Below, in pieces: positions 28,001 through 36,528 of a DNA stretch of 64,000 nucleotides (its first letter is position 1; every line of letters begins with the position of its first letter). The stretch is from Crocinitomicaceae bacterium (GTDB taxonomy: Bacteria > Bacteroidota > Bacteroidia > Flavobacteriales_D > Crocinitomicaceae), in NCBI GenBank assembly GCA_022447585.1, contig JAKVAR010000006.1, positions 434,001 through 498,000 of the forward strand, given 5' to 3'. The position numbers and the translations under genes were made by a program. The notes under the pieces are model-generated. The model was not told where the DNA came from and searched no databases. It was given only the letters and a program-made list of their open reading frames with translations.

Positions 28001-28429
28001 TTTTTCGAAGGTTTCTTCTTTTGTGTTTTCTTTCGTTAAGTTAAAATCGGAAGCTGAATTCTCGATTAGTCTTATCAAGAATGGATTAATGAATTCTTCA
28101 ACTTCTATTTTACTAAAAGTTATTTCACCTTTAATTTTATTTAAATTAGATTCTAGGGGAGTTATGAAAATGGGAGTTTGAACGGTTTTGTTATTAATTT
28201 GATGTTTTACAATACCATCAGTGGTGCAAAGTGAGTTAACCCCACTTTCTTTTTTAAACTTTTTTGCATCTAGCAGGATCTTTTTCGGGAAATAATCAAG
28301 CTTAAAATTGAGTTGACCGTCATGAAAATGTAGCTTTTTATTTTCTCCTGAAATATGAACAAGAACATCATTTATATTCATTTGAATACTTTCTTGTAAC
28401 AATTCCTCAACTCTATTTAGCAAATTCAT
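25085..28429 (-). CDS. Large SF1 (Upf1-like) helicase, DUF4011-type
   Basis: A 1114-residue superfamily 1 helicase. The start is taken as the ATG at 28429; a TTG two codons earlier is possible. The N-terminal region (about 1-190) resembles the DUF4011 part of large bacterial AAA_11/AAA_12 helicases (PIFITPLESNLNK, NPFLIRLIE). Walker A GPPGTGKS lies at 229-236, motif II DEAS at 807-810, motif III GDEHQMGPT at 831-839, HYRSQHPSLVEFSN near 870, and the last motifs VQGDE and LLTRSK near 1010-1050. Between motifs I and II sit about 570 residues of mostly helical insertion. No nuclease domain is visible at the C-terminus. Relatives act in RNA or DNA metabolism or, in some loci, phage defence; the neighbours here give no support for defence. 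Confidence 0.82.
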   Translation of the reverse strand: MNLLNRVEELLQESIQMNINDVLVHISGENKKLHFHDGQLNFKLDYFPKKILLDAKKFKKESGVNSLCTTDGIVKHQINNKTVQTPIFITPLESNLNKIKGEITFSKIEVEEFINPFLIRLIENSASDFNLTKENTKEETFEKLREIGFAIDKAVQSIGNFHHHRYFIIKELEEIISLKKSPNLAEIFGGYVENNFKSSVLTRKSILNSDVDHDLVFDQVARGHCVIQGPPGTGKSQVLTNLISKLIYSDKSAIVVSEKRVALEVIQKKLSTFNLDKFSFIASANNISRSFLQDLKSTWDFVENSILKTENNLLLSDQYLDKLQMSLDLLSNNKLIGGISFTQFHQLAKRHHLIKHNYTSEVVSIDSFLKSKNSIQSIYDLKLDNVVGYLKPSVISGDQFDHLDEKIEAWKIILSELSEVFEVEQWSSLSTIQKEAVNCQIFENEFYKKYAPIFNIGSRPNKRFLSLRKKHLAAAIELDNIAQNQSHWKVIPSELETNELINAIASSPGYFDRKRLRKRWASIANTSFNSALKTLEKRKEEIESYKRYSKILVDFCDLGIDSPEIEVDSIFLTLNQFSTEQWDELKQIPAHKRRKMTSHHTVIKNLYLDLKAHFNFKNDTNIISFLNQLSIKLGEIISLKKELTSLEESALKSLQGNRSLESYEGQLLQSHFVRFKEQFPAFSNFKIADIKELVIDVQSAYQEEQKSFSNEIESGIISKFKFYHEILNTPARKLSEDQKKLKATLRKGKAILVKEFRKTKSHPSLREMQQSEASIWIKLLKPIWLSNPTQVANCFPLKEAIFDLAIFDEASQIPIQNALGTIHRSTQIVIAGDEHQMGPTSYFKSGEQEPLDILHQANYYWPNVRLKHHYRSQHPSLVEFSNTQFYQSELRAYPAYKAINPLNHYFIEEGRFIDGKNKLEAKAIANQIENRLKFSDNIGIVAFSENQLSAIWSALSNSAQEKLANNIDNNKGFLKSLENVQGDECDHLMISFGYGKNENGDFHMRFGPMNTANGRNRLNVLLTRSKCSIDFFCSVKSSDFKVTDNESINLLKQWILFSEGYDSKEDYLFPFGLNPTIDGNTLTFENIHETITNAKELHTLTTVLINRGWVVQFN

Positions 28430-28440
28430 AGACAAGCCAT

Positions 28441-28466
28441 AAATGTAATCAAGTTAGATTACATTT
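28441..28466. promoter_or_regulatory. Perfect inverted repeat upstream of the helicase
   Basis: AAATGTAATC (28441-28450), a six-base spacer AAGTTA, then GATTACATTT (28457-28466), a perfect 10-bp dyad starting 11 bases upstream of the helicase ATG. It could be a repressor operator or an mRNA leader hairpin. No T-run suggests a terminator for either strand. Confidence 0.5.
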
Positions 28467-28725
28467 TTCGGGAAATTAGCAGATATACATGGAAATATTG
28501 TGTTTTTTAGCTTAATCCCGAATTAGTCATGAAAAATAAAATGAGCATCGTTTGAATATTTACATCAATTCGTTTACCAAATAAAATAATTTACGCATTA
28601 CTCGAAGTGGAGGGTTTTAAAAAAATTCAAAACATACTTGGAAAATATTCAATACTCTGACTCACCTATAAATTCATGCGGTTTTATTGCTGAATCTAAA
28701 GCTTTTTTAAGCTTTCAATTGTTAT
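28467..28725. other. Intergenic between divergent genes
   Basis: Region between the helicase and the cystathionine enzyme genes. No ORF, RNA gene or repeat seen beyond the dyad on its left and the -7 box on its right. Confidence 0.4.
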
Positions 28726-28733
28726 TACCTTTG
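28726..28733 (+). promoter_or_regulatory. -7 box for the cystathionine enzyme gene
   Basis: TACCTTTG, an exact TAnnTTTG. Transcription should begin near 28738-28740, downstream of the first GTG of the open frame (28736) and upstream of the GTG at 28760, which decides the start in favour of the latter. Confidence 0.6.
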
Positions 28734-28759
28734 TAGTGGCTAATCAATGCATATTTAAA

Positions 28760-29899
28760 GTGAAGTTCGGAACGAAAGCAATTCATGCTGGTATTGAAGC
28801 TGATAAATCTACGGGGGCTATTATGACCCCAATTTATCAAACTTCAACATTTGTACAAGAAGGAATAGGAAAGCATAAAGGCTATGAATATTCTAGATCT
28901 TCAAACCCTACAAGGGATGCCCTTGAACGGAACATTGCCGCTTTGGAGAATGGAAGATTTGGTGCTTGCTTTGGATCTGGTCTTGCTGCCATTGACTGCG
29001 TGTTGAAAATGCTCAGTCCTGGTGATGAGGTTATTTCAACTAATGATCTTTACGGCGGAACTTTCAGACTGTTTAAGACAATATTCGAAAAATACAATAT
29101 CAAGTTCCATTTTGTAGGTATGTCCGATGCGGAAGTAGTTAAAGATAAATTAACGCAAAATACTAAATTGATTTGGGTAGAGACACCAACGAATCCAATG
29201 ATGAATATTATTGACATTGAAGAAATGTCAAAAGTTTCAAAAGAAGCAAATGCTTTGCTTTGCGTAGATAATACTTTCGCTACACCATATTTACAAAACC
29301 CCCTTGATTTAGGGGCTGATATAATAATGCACTCAGTAACTAAATATTTGGGAGGTCATTCTGATTTGGTAATGGGAGCGTTGGTTACCTCAAGTGAAGA
29401 AATTGCTAATGAGATGTATAGAATTCAGAATTCTTCAGGGGCGGTAACTGCTCCAATGGATTCTTTCTTGGCGTTGAGAGGCATTAAAACCTTACATTTG
29501 AGAATGCAAAGACATTGTGATAATGGCGAAAAGGTGGCGAAATTTTTAACAGGGCACCCAAAGGTTAAAGAGGTGTATTGGCCTGGCTTTGAATCTCATC
29601 CGAATCATGATATAGCTCGGAAACAAATGCGTGGCTTCGGGGGTATGATTTCCTTTAATTTATTAGGAGATAAATTAGAAGATGCCCATAGGGTTTTGAA
29701 TAAAGTCAATGTTTTTGCGTTGGCCGAGTCATTAGGCGGAGTAGAATCTTTAATTGGGCATCCAGCAACGATGACCCATGCATCAATTCCGCAGGAAGAA
29801 AGAGAAAAAATAGGAGTCGTAGATTCTTTGATTCGATTAAGTGTTGGTATCGAAGACGCCGATGATTTGATTGAAGATTTGAAACAGGCACTGGACTAA
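28760..29899 (+). CDS. Cystathionine gamma-synthase/lyase (trans-sulfuration PLP enzyme)
   Basis: PLP-dependent enzyme of the Cys/Met metabolism family that makes or cleaves cystathionine. The GTG at 28760 is chosen because it gives the family N-terminus (V/M)KFGTKAIHAG and lies just after the -7 box; an earlier GTG (28736) would add eight residues and precede the predicted transcript start. The length is then 379 residues. Visible features: YEYSRSSNPTRDALE, the active-site GSGLAAI, VDNTFATPYLQ, and the PLP lysine K195 in HSVTKYLGGHSD. Synthase, gamma-lyase and beta-lyase activities cannot be separated from sequence alone; many Bacteroidota annotate this form as cystathionine gamma-synthase. 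Confidence 0.9.
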   Translation: MKFGTKAIHAGIEADKSTGAIMTPIYQTSTFVQEGIGKHKGYEYSRSSNPTRDALERNIAALENGRFGACFGSGLAAIDCVLKMLSPGDEVISTNDLYGGTFRLFKTIFEKYNIKFHFVGMSDAEVVKDKLTQNTKLIWVETPTNPMMNIIDIEEMSKVSKEANALLCVDNTFATPYLQNPLDLGADIIMHSVTKYLGGHSDLVMGALVTSSEEIANEMYRIQNSSGAVTAPMDSFLALRGIKTLHLRMQRHCDNGEKVAKFLTGHPKVKEVYWPGFESHPNHDIARKQMRGFGGMISFNLLGDKLEDAHRVLNKVNVFALAESLGGVESLIGHPATMTHASIPQEEREKIGVVDSLIRLSVGIEDADDLIEDLKQALD

Positions 29900-29909
29900 T
29901 ATTAAATTT

Positions 29910-30611
29910 ATGAATTATAGTAAGTTCGCAGTAATTGGAGTAGGTAGATATGGATCTACTATTGCGCGTCGGTTAGCCGAAAAAGGAGCACAGGTATTTG
30001 CTTTTGATCCTAATGAAGAGAAAATTGAAAGCATTAAAGATGATGTGGCCTTTGCTGTAACACTAGATGCAACTGATATTCGTGCGCTAAATTCACAGAA
30101 CCTGGAAGAAATGGACGCTGCGGTAGTTGCTATTGGTGAAAATTTTGAAGCCACAGTACTTACATGTGTTCACCTACTAGATATTGGAGTCAAAAGAGTG
30201 ATTGCTCGGGCAAGCGGAGATCATCAACGTCTAATTCTTGAAAAAATTGGAGTAACTGAGATTCTTACGCCAGAGAATGAGGTCGCCTATGTTGTTCGTG
30301 AAAAACTATTGAACCCTAATATTGTTTCTTTCCTACAGCTCCCTGATGATCATGAAATTGCAGAAATTCGCGCACCAAAAGGTTGTGTTGGACGATCAAT
30401 TGATCACGTCGGATTTAGAAATAAGTATGAAATGACTTTAATTACGATCAAAAGAGAGTATGAGGTTACGAAGAATGGAGAAGATTGCACTGAACAACAT
30501 ATTATCGGTGTACCTAAAAGTGATATGCTCATAAAAAATAAAGATACGCTGGTTGTATTCGGTGCGGCAAAAAGTGTTGAACGTTTTATTGAAATTAACA
30601 ACTCGCTTTAA
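29910..30611 (+). CDS. TrkA/KtrA-type potassium channel regulatory subunit
   Basis: Cytoplasmic gating subunit of a K+ uptake channel, 233 residues. An RCK_N Rossmann domain (about 4-125) has GVGRYGSTIARRL, the nucleotide-binding glycine motif, and an acidic residue (D33) at the end of strand 2 that favours NAD or ATP ribose binding. A TrkA_C domain (about 140-230) follows. The size matches single-module KtrA/KtrC proteins rather than the double-length TrkA. The usual membrane partner KtrB/TrkH is not in the window. The stop overlaps the ATG of the next gene (TAATG at 30608-30612). Confidence 0.9.
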   Translation: MNYSKFAVIGVGRYGSTIARRLAEKGAQVFAFDPNEEKIESIKDDVAFAVTLDATDIRALNSQNLEEMDAAVVAIGENFEATVLTCVHLLDIGVKRVIARASGDHQRLILEKIGVTEILTPENEVAYVVREKLLNPNIVSFLQLPDDHEIAEIRAPKGCVGRSIDHVGFRNKYEMTLITIKREYEVTKNGEDCTEQHIIGVPKSDMLIKNKDTLVVFGAAKSVERFIEINNSL

Positions 30612-31312
30612 TGTATATTGTTACTGGGGTTTCTCGTGGTTTAGGAAAGGCTATTGTTGAACAACTTTTGGCTAATAATGAAACGGTTATTGGAATTGGG
30701 AGAGCGCATAATATTGAGCACACTAATTTTTCCTTTGTTAAATGTGATCTCAAAGATATCGCAGCGATTCGTAATTTGAATTTACCGACTTTTGAAGATG
30801 AAGTGGTACTTATCAACAATGCGGCGATTATAGGAGAAGTTAAGCGTATTTCAGATCAAAAAATGCTTGATTTAACGGAGGTTTTAACAGTAAATACAAT
30901 TGCTCCGGCAGAGTTGACTAAGCGCATTTATGATTCTACTTTGATTAAGCATACATTCAAATTGATTAATATTAGTTCTGGAGCTGCAAATAGAGCTATA
31001 CCATCTTGGGCGGCCTATTGCGCTTCAAAAGCTTCATTGAATATGCTAACGGAATCTTTTCTAGCTGAAGAAAGAGAGAAGGGCAATGAGGTAACCGCAT
31101 ATGCGGTATCTCCTGGCGTTATTGATACGGATATGCAAGAACAAATTCGTGAGGCCAATCCGGAAGATTTTTCAAGCCTGGACAACTTTAAAGCGCTTCA
31201 TGAAAATGATGATTTATTTAGTCCCCAAGAGGCAGCAAATCGTCTTTTGAAACTCATTTCTATGCCTTTTACAGGTGAAATCAAGGTTGATTTACGAACA
31301 ATAGATCTTTAA
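30611..31312 (+). CDS. Short-chain dehydrogenase/reductase (sepiapterin/benzil reductase-like)
   Basis: A 233-residue classical SDR. TGVSRGLG at 5-12 binds NADP(H), with R31 after strand 2 favouring NADP; NNAA at 69-72; catalytic S122/S123 (NISSG), Y136 and K140 (YCASK). The sequence MYIVTGVSRGLG and the short helix pattern resemble YueD-type benzil reductases and sepiapterin reductases. The physiological substrate cannot be assigned. A pterin role is possible because a pterin-dependent hydroxylase is also in the window, but they are over 20 kb apart. Translationally coupled to the K+ regulator, though no functional link is evident. Confidence 0.85.
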   Translation: MYIVTGVSRGLGKAIVEQLLANNETVIGIGRAHNIEHTNFSFVKCDLKDIAAIRNLNLPTFEDEVVLINNAAIIGEVKRISDQKMLDLTEVLTVNTIAPAELTKRIYDSTLIKHTFKLINISSGAANRAIPSWAAYCASKASLNMLTESFLAEEREKGNEVTAYAVSPGVIDTDMQEQIREANPEDFSSLDNFKALHENDDLFSPQEAANRLLKLISMPFTGEIKVDLRTIDL

Positions 31313-31431
31313 AATCAATCAGTTATACCGTTAAAACCTACCTGGGTACCGATTACACGTTTTATTTGTATTTGCGCAAGCCTTTGCGTATCTTCACAAC
31401 GAAAGTTTATTGCACATTTACTTCTAAAACT

Positions 31432-33621
31432 ATGAAAAAAACTATACTCTCCCTTGCAGGGATTGTTATGTTTGGGCTTAGCTTAAATGCCCAAACAACA
31501 GCAATTGACCTGTCTAACACCCGTGATGGTGAAAATGTTGAATACTGTACTCAGCATAAAAAACAAGTTGAACTATTACAAAATCCGACGTATGTTGAAA
31601 CATTAGCTCAGGATGAAATAATCAAGGCTCAAGAAGCTACTCAAGGTTTAACTTCTACTCAAAAGGCAACAACGTATTATATCCCTGTTGTTTTCCATTT
31701 ACTACATAACAATGGACCTGAAAAGATTGATGATGAACAAATGTTTGATGCTCTTGATATCTTGAATAGGGATTTCGATTTACAGAATGCCGATGCAGCA
31801 AATGTTGTAAATGCTTTTAATGCAAGCAATCCAGCAGCTACAACAACTCCAGCAGATGTTGATATTCAATTTAGACTAGCAACGATTGCTCCAGATGGAA
31901 CATGTTTTAATGGTATTACACATACGGTAGATCCACTCGCTAATGATGGAAGTGATGGGTCTGACCAGGTAAATGTTATTGTAAACGGAAATGATGTTTA
32001 TCAAGGAATTTGGCCTCCAACAGATTACTTAAATATCTACGTTTGTGGTGAGATCGGTGGAGCTGCTGGTTATACATTTAATCCATTTGGATCTGGTATT
32101 AGTATGTTCTACAATGGTATTTTTATTTTGCATAGCTATACAGGTACGATAGGTACCTCTTCGCCTTTTACAGGTCGCTCTTTAACACATGAAGTAGGTC
32201 ACTGGTTAAATTTGGCTCATCCATGGGGCCCAAATAATAATCCTGGTAACGCATCAAGTTGTGGTGATGATGACGGAGTTCAGGATACCCCTGTATGTAT
32301 TGGATTAACTTCTTGTAATCTATCTGCAAATTCTTGTTCAAATGATAACGGGTATTGGGGGTTTGATCAAATTGACAATACGGAAAACTATATGGATTAT
32401 TCGTATTGTTCAAAAATGTTTACACAGGGTCAGGTAAATAGAATGAGGACTGCATTATTATCATCTGTTGCTGGTCGTAATCAATTAATTACTCCTGGAA
32501 ATTTGGCGTCTACGGGAGCAGATGGAAACTTATTCTTATGTAGAGCTGAGTTTACAGCAGATCGCACTTCAGTTTGTTCAGGAGAGGTAATCAATTTTAC
32601 AGACGAGTCTATTAATGTTGCAAATGGGTGGACATGGTCTTTTCCTGGAGGATCTCCAGCTACTTCTACTAGTCAAAATCCTTCGGTTACATATAATACT
32701 CCAGGTATTTATGAGGTTTCACTGACAGCTACCGATGGAAATCAAAGTGATTCCGAAGTTAAATCAGCATTTATTCGTGTTTTACCTGGGGCAAGTTCTT
32801 TGCCATTCTTAGAGGGGTTTGAATCGTACTCAACGCTTAACAACATCGAAGAGTGGGAAGTTAAAAATGAAGAAGGAAATGGGTTTATTTTAGCAACAAA
32901 TACTGGCCACACTGGAACTAAATGTGCCAAGCTTGCAAATAATGGTCAGGCTGAAGGCACTTTTGATGAGCTGATTGCATCTCCAGTAGATTTGTCAGGA
33001 ATTACAACTTCTGTTACGTTAAGTTACAGATATGCATACAAAAGAAAGAATACAAGTGATGATGATTGGTTCAGAGTGTATGTAACTGCGGATTGCGGCG
33101 AAAACTGGGACTTAAGAAAAACGCAGCACGGGTTTCAATTGTCTTCATTAACTCAAAACTCGTCTTTTACTCCTTCTGGACAGGATGATTGGACAACAGT
33201 TCACATGACAAATATTACCAGTGCATATTGGGTAGATAATTTTAGATATAAATTCCAATTTGAAGCAGGTGGTGGAAACAATATGTACATTGATGATATC
33301 AATATTTATAGCGGAAGCCCTTCTGATGAACTTGTAACGCCAAATGCAGGTTTAACAGAGGGAACTTTAGTCTCAGGTTTAGGCGTATATCCTAATCCAA
33401 CTGATGGAGATTTAAATATTCGATTCAATATGGGAAGTGATGAAGATGCAGTTTTGTATATTCAGAATGTTGCAGGACAAATCACTCAACAAACTTTAGT
33501 AAAAGCTAAAACTGGTTTAAACTTAGTTCTGGTCGATACTAATAACTTATCTACTGGTTTGTATTTCTTAAAGCTACAGGTTGGAAATACGCAACAGACA
33601 GTTCAGTTTGTTGTGAAGTAA
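31432..33621 (+). CDS. T9SS-secreted M43 (pappalysin-like) metalloprotease, copy 1
   Basis: Secreted zinc protease, 729 residues from the ATG at 31432. The open frame extends to a TTG at 31366, but the added 22 residues have no signal character, whereas MKKTILSLAGIVMFGLSLNAQ is a clear signal peptide. The zinc site HEVGHWLNLAH gives H253, E254, H257 and H263, and the Met-turn is in NYMDYS (M321). A PKD-like domain follows (about 375-460, WTWSFPGGSPATST), then a jelly-roll/MAM-like domain (about 465-635), then a type A T9SS sorting domain (YPNPTDGDLNI to FVVK). Closely paralogous to the next gene. Likely digests extracellular protein. Confidence 0.93.
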   Translation: MKKTILSLAGIVMFGLSLNAQTTAIDLSNTRDGENVEYCTQHKKQVELLQNPTYVETLAQDEIIKAQEATQGLTSTQKATTYYIPVVFHLLHNNGPEKIDDEQMFDALDILNRDFDLQNADAANVVNAFNASNPAATTTPADVDIQFRLATIAPDGTCFNGITHTVDPLANDGSDGSDQVNVIVNGNDVYQGIWPPTDYLNIYVCGEIGGAAGYTFNPFGSGISMFYNGIFILHSYTGTIGTSSPFTGRSLTHEVGHWLNLAHPWGPNNNPGNASSCGDDDGVQDTPVCIGLTSCNLSANSCSNDNGYWGFDQIDNTENYMDYSYCSKMFTQGQVNRMRTALLSSVAGRNQLITPGNLASTGADGNLFLCRAEFTADRTSVCSGEVINFTDESINVANGWTWSFPGGSPATSTSQNPSVTYNTPGIYEVSLTATDGNQSDSEVKSAFIRVLPGASSLPFLEGFESYSTLNNIEEWEVKNEEGNGFILATNTGHTGTKCAKLANNGQAEGTFDELIASPVDLSGITTSVTLSYRYAYKRKNTSDDDWFRVYVTADCGENWDLRKTQHGFQLSSLTQNSSFTPSGQDDWTTVHMTNITSAYWVDNFRYKFQFEAGGGNNMYIDDINIYSGSPSDELVTPNAGLTEGTLVSGLGVYPNPTDGDLNIRFNMGSDEDAVLYIQNVAGQITQQTLVKAKTGLNLVLVDTNNLSTGLYFLKLQVGNTQQTVQFVVK

Positions 33622-33629
33622 CAAATGTT

Positions 33630-33665
33630 AAAGAAAGGGCCTTCATATGAAGGCCCTTTCTTTTA
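33630..33665 (+). terminator. Rho-independent terminator, perfect 34-base palindrome
   Basis: A 17-base arm at 33630-33646 and its exact complement at 33647-33663 (core GAAAGGGCCTTC / GAAGGCCCTTTC), ending in a T-rich tail. It lies between the two M43 genes and should end the first transcript. Confidence 0.85.
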
Positions 33666-33677
33666 AAACATAATTAT

Positions 33678-35822
33678 ATGAAAAAGTCATTATATTATTT
33701 GTGCCTCATTTTGAGTTCTACCTTTTCTTTTGGCCAAGAAAAGCAAGTGAATCCATGTGCTACTGATCAAAAAACAGCGGAATATGCAACCATGCCTGCA
33801 TATCAGCAGAACTTTTTAGAAGCTCAAATAGCTGCAGAGAATGACGTTGCTGTTTTTGCCCCGAAAGGAACTGTTTACAAAATTCCGATTGTATTCCACG
33901 TTTTGCACGATGGTGGAGAGAATAACATTAGCAGAGAACAAATCTTAGATGCACTTCGAATTTTAAATGAAGACTATAGATTACAGAATTCGGATTTTGA
34001 TCAAGTGGCAACTGTTTTTGCTGGAACTCAAGCTGATGTTGAAATTGAATTTGTTTTAGCATCTAAGGCTCCAGATGGAACTTGTTTTACTGGAATTACT
34101 AGAACTTATGACCCCGTAGTTAGTAATGATGGTAGTTTGAATCAAGTTCAAGCCATCCGTGATGGTAATGATGTTTACCAAGGTGATTGGTCTGGAAATA
34201 AGTATTTAAATATTTTTGTTGTGGGTTCTATTTCTGAACCTGGATCTAATTTAATAACACTTGGTTATACTACTTATCCGCAATGGGGTGGCCTAACAAT
34301 GTCTAATGGTTTTCATGTAATTCATGATGCTGTTGGGTCTATTGGTACTGCTGGTAGTTTTGACGAGTCAACTTCTACTCATGAAATTGGACACTGGTTG
34401 AACTTGCGTCACACTTGGGGCAATTCAAATAATCCAAATGAGCCAGGAAATTGTGATGAAGATGATTTGGTAGATGATACTCCAAGATGTGCCGGAATTC
34501 AAGGAGGTTCATGTAATCCGGCAAACCCAAATCCATTAAACTCTTGTAATCAAGATAATGCATATTGGGGGTTTGATATTCAGGATCAAGTGGAGAATTA
34601 TATGGATTATGCGCATTGTGGAAGAATGTTCTCAGAAGGACAGAAGCAAAGAATGCGAGATGCTTTAGAGTCTAGTGTTGGAGGTAGAAATAACCTTTGG
34701 ACAACGCAGAATTTGATTGATACAGGAGCGGATGGAAATTTGTATTTGTGTAAATCAGAATTTTCTGCGGATAGAACAACAGTTTGCCCTGGTGAAGTTA
34801 TTACTTTCACTGACGCCTCGTTTAATGTGGTTAACGGTTGGACATGGAGTTTTCCAGGAGGTTCACCAGCAACTTCTACGGATCAGAATCCTATAGTTAC
34901 ATATTCTACTCCTGGAATTTATGAAGTAACTTTAGTCGCAACAGATGGTGCAGTTACTGATACAGAGACTAAAACAGCTTTTATTAGAGTGCTACCAGCT
35001 GCCAGTGCTTTGCCAATTATAGAAGGATTTGAAGACTTAACAACTTTGACTAATATCGAGGAATGGGAGGTGAAAAATGAAGAGGGTGAAGCATTTGAAA
35101 TAGAAAATTTAGTTGGATTGAATAGCTCTCAATCTGCTGTGCTTAAAAACTATGGAGAAGTTGAAGGCAGTTATGATGAACTAATTTCTACCCCGATTGA
35201 CTTATCTGGTGTAACAACTAATATTACGCTGAGCTTCCGATATGCTTATAAGAGAAGAAATAATAGCGATGATGATTGGTTTAGAGTTTATGTATCCAAT
35301 GATTGCGCTGAAAGTTGGGCATTGAGAAAGACATTACACGGTTTTCAAATATCGCCAAATGAGCAAAGTTCTAACTTCATTCCATCTTCGGAAAATGATT
35401 GGACAACTGTTCATATGACCAATATTACAAGTAATTTCTTCGTACCTAATTTCAGATATAAGTTTGAATTTAAGTCTGGTGGAGGTAATAACTTCTATAT
35501 GGATAATATCAATATTTATGAAGGTAATCCTTCGGATGATCTCGTTTCTTTGGAAGAAGGTGCTTCGACAATTCAAGGAGTAAATATTTATCCAAATCCG
35601 ACAGATGATGAATTGAATGTTGCATTTAAGGTAACTAATGATGAAACGTTAGCGTTAATTATTCAGGATGTTTCTGGAAAACAGTTGAAATCAAATACGA
35701 TTCATGCAATCGCCGGGTCTAATCACGTTTTAGTTGATACTAGAGATTTAGCCGATGGTGTTTATTTCGTAAATCTTAAATCTGGGAACTCGAATAAAGT
35801 AATTCGATTTGTTGTTCAATAA
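33678..35822 (+). CDS. T9SS-secreted M43 (pappalysin-like) metalloprotease, copy 2
   Basis: A 714-residue paralogue of the preceding gene with the same order of domains: signal peptide (1-20, ending FGQ), zinc site H235-E236-H239-H245 (HEIGHWLNLRH), Met-turn NYMDYA, PKD-like domain (WTWSFPGGSPATST, identical to copy 1), jelly-roll/MAM-like domain and type A T9SS sorting domain (YPNPTDDELNVAF to FVVQ). Identity is high in the PKD and jelly-roll parts and lower near the N-terminus, as after a tandem duplication followed by divergence of the specificity region. Only 12 bases separate its ATG from the upstream terminator, so its promoter must overlap that area or it is read through. Confidence 0.93.
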   Translation: MKKSLYYLCLILSSTFSFGQEKQVNPCATDQKTAEYATMPAYQQNFLEAQIAAENDVAVFAPKGTVYKIPIVFHVLHDGGENNISREQILDALRILNEDYRLQNSDFDQVATVFAGTQADVEIEFVLASKAPDGTCFTGITRTYDPVVSNDGSLNQVQAIRDGNDVYQGDWSGNKYLNIFVVGSISEPGSNLITLGYTTYPQWGGLTMSNGFHVIHDAVGSIGTAGSFDESTSTHEIGHWLNLRHTWGNSNNPNEPGNCDEDDLVDDTPRCAGIQGGSCNPANPNPLNSCNQDNAYWGFDIQDQVENYMDYAHCGRMFSEGQKQRMRDALESSVGGRNNLWTTQNLIDTGADGNLYLCKSEFSADRTTVCPGEVITFTDASFNVVNGWTWSFPGGSPATSTDQNPIVTYSTPGIYEVTLVATDGAVTDTETKTAFIRVLPAASALPIIEGFEDLTTLTNIEEWEVKNEEGEAFEIENLVGLNSSQSAVLKNYGEVEGSYDELISTPIDLSGVTTNITLSFRYAYKRRNNSDDDWFRVYVSNDCAESWALRKTLHGFQISPNEQSSNFIPSSENDWTTVHMTNITSNFFVPNFRYKFEFKSGGGNNFYMDNINIYEGNPSDDLVSLEEGASTIQGVNIYPNPTDDELNVAFKVTNDETLALIIQDVSGKQLKSNTIHAIAGSNHVLVDTRDLADGVYFVNLKSGNSNKVIRFVVQ

Positions 35823-35842
35823 TTCAAACAGAATACACATTG

Positions 35843-35869
35843 AAAAGCCTCCAAAATGGGGGCTTTTTT
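35843..35869. terminator. Bidirectional terminator between protease 2 and hemD
   Basis: AAAAGCCTCC (35843-35852) pairs with GGGGGCTTTT (35858-35867) with one G-U pair; a T-run follows on the plus strand, and the mirrored A-run gives T residues on the minus strand. The minus-strand hemD stop codon (35868-35870) touches it. Confidence 0.75.
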
Positions 35870-36521
35870 AGTTTAGAATCTTGATTAATTGAGCTACTGA
35901 TGATTCCTCTAAGGTATGATTAACTTCAATTCTTGATTCTACTAATTTAGATGCGGTGCTTGTTCCCCACGCAATTACTTTGGCTTCCTGGGGGATTCTA
36001 TTTTTTAAAAGAAATCCTTCAACATTAGATGGACTGGTGAAAACGTATGTTTGACAAGCGTCTATCTTTTTCTCCTTAAAGGAAGTTTTGTAAACATCTA
36101 GCTCAATAACTTGATTGGGGTCAAGTGCTGAAGAAATCGATCGTAAAGAAAGATTAGAGATTGGGAAAAGTACCGTCTTTTCACCTGCCCATATTTTAAA
36201 TGATTCGGCAACGGAATTAATATCTCCACTTTTCTCTCCTACAAAATTAATTTTATGGCCCATAGATTTTAATAACTGGGCTGTTTTAGGACCAGTACAG
36301 GCAATTAATGTGTTTATTGGTATGTCACTCCGTGATTTAAAAAAAAGGACTGATCTTGGGCTTGAAAAAAAGATAATATCATAAGTTTGCGCAATTGCAA
36401 ATTCAATAGCCTCAAACTGAAGGAAAGAATGAGCGATAACTTCCGCATTTTGATTTTCTAAATGACTGATTAATTCAGTTACTTCAGAGGTGTTTTTGGA
36501 TATGAAAAGACGCGAAGACAC
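35868..36521 (-). CDS. hemD: Uroporphyrinogen-III synthase
   Basis: Closes the linear tetrapyrrole hydroxymethylbilane to uroporphyrinogen III with inversion of ring D. The family diverges strongly in sequence; the call rests on length (217 residues), the two-domain alternation pattern with AxTGPKTAQLLKSMGH and a C-terminal VIAWGTSTASKL resembling the conserved AIGxxTAxAL, and above all position directly after hemC. It is the last gene of the hemA-hemC-hemD unit, seven bases from hemC. Confidence 0.88.
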   Translation of the reverse strand: MSSRLFISKNTSEVTELISHLENQNAEVIAHSFLQFEAIEFAIAQTYDIIFFSSPRSVLFFKSRSDIPINTLIACTGPKTAQLLKSMGHKINFVGEKSGDINSVAESFKIWAGEKTVLFPISNLSLRSISSALDPNQVIELDVYKTSFKEKKIDACQTYVFTSPSNVEGFLLKNRIPQEAKVIAWGTSTASKLVESRIEVNHTLEESSVAQLIKILN

Positions 36522-36528
36522 CTTTTTA

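Noticed and set aside
25085-28429. The helicase as part of an antiphage defence island
   Set aside because: Neighbours are lipoproteins and amino acid metabolism; no nuclease, methylase, toxin or mobile element is nearby.
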